From Clostridia bacterium (GTDB lineage Bacteria > Bacillota > Clostridia > Oscillospirales > Butyricicoccaceae), in the NCBI GenBank assembly GCA_017396925.1, contig JAFQKM010000264.1:1-5596 (forward strand): a stretch of DNA of 5,596 nucleotides, read 5' to 3'. Below are positions 5,596 to 5,596 of the stretch, one piece after another (the stretch's first letter is position 1; each line of letters opens with the position of its first letter). The position numbers and the translations under genes were made by a program. The notes beneath the pieces were generated by a model, which saw only the letters and a program-made list of their open reading frames with translations, had not been told where the DNA came from and did not search any database.

Positions 5596-5596
5596 C

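Overview
The window looks like a chromosomal segment of a Gram-positive (Firmicutes) bacterium. The coding DNA is moderately GC-rich and the spacers are AT-rich. Strong AGGAGG-type ribosome binding sites, the Mrp with an N-terminal cysteine cluster and the CcdA-thioredoxin fusion point to the Clostridia, perhaps Oscillospirales. That placement is inference from gene style; there is no marker gene here. I see no rRNA, tRNA, CRISPR array, insertion sequence or phage gene.

Layout: (1) 2-211 (+) is the 3' end of a GNAT acetyltransferase. (2) 212-404 is a convergent spacer with two strong hairpins. (3) 405-818 (-) is mscL, the large-conductance mechanosensitive channel. (4) 819-1044 is a divergent promoter region serving mscL (-) and mrp (+). 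The mrp promoter has both consensus hexamers, and its -10 box lies inside a 16-bp perfect palindrome. (5) 1045-1875 (+) is mrp, an Fe-S carrier P-loop ATPase. (6) 1895-1926 is a compact bidirectional terminator. (7) 1925-5595 (-) is a tightly packed four-gene operon that enters the window from the right. In transcription order it holds a CcdA-like membrane electron carrier fused to a thioredoxin domain (5' end missing), a HAMP-type sensor histidine kinase, an OmpR/PhoB-family response regulator, and a small P-loop kinase of the FlaR-like 'topology modulation' type. The junctions are a 16-nt gap, a 4-nt ATGA overlap and a 2-nt gap.

How they may work together: the CcdA-thioredoxin protein should move reducing equivalents across the membrane to an extracytoplasmic CXXC thioredoxin domain. 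The kinase-regulator pair is co-transcribed with it and plausibly senses or controls envelope stress linked to that function. The sensor's extracytoplasmic domain contains no cysteine, so direct thiol sensing is unlikely. The role of the terminal small kinase is unknown. mscL and mrp are housekeeping genes whose adjacency need not be functional.

I found no clearly new biological system. The points most worth a second look are the thiol-redox/two-component operon, the palindrome over the mrp promoter, and an in-frame 15-bp tandem duplication in the sensor kinase.
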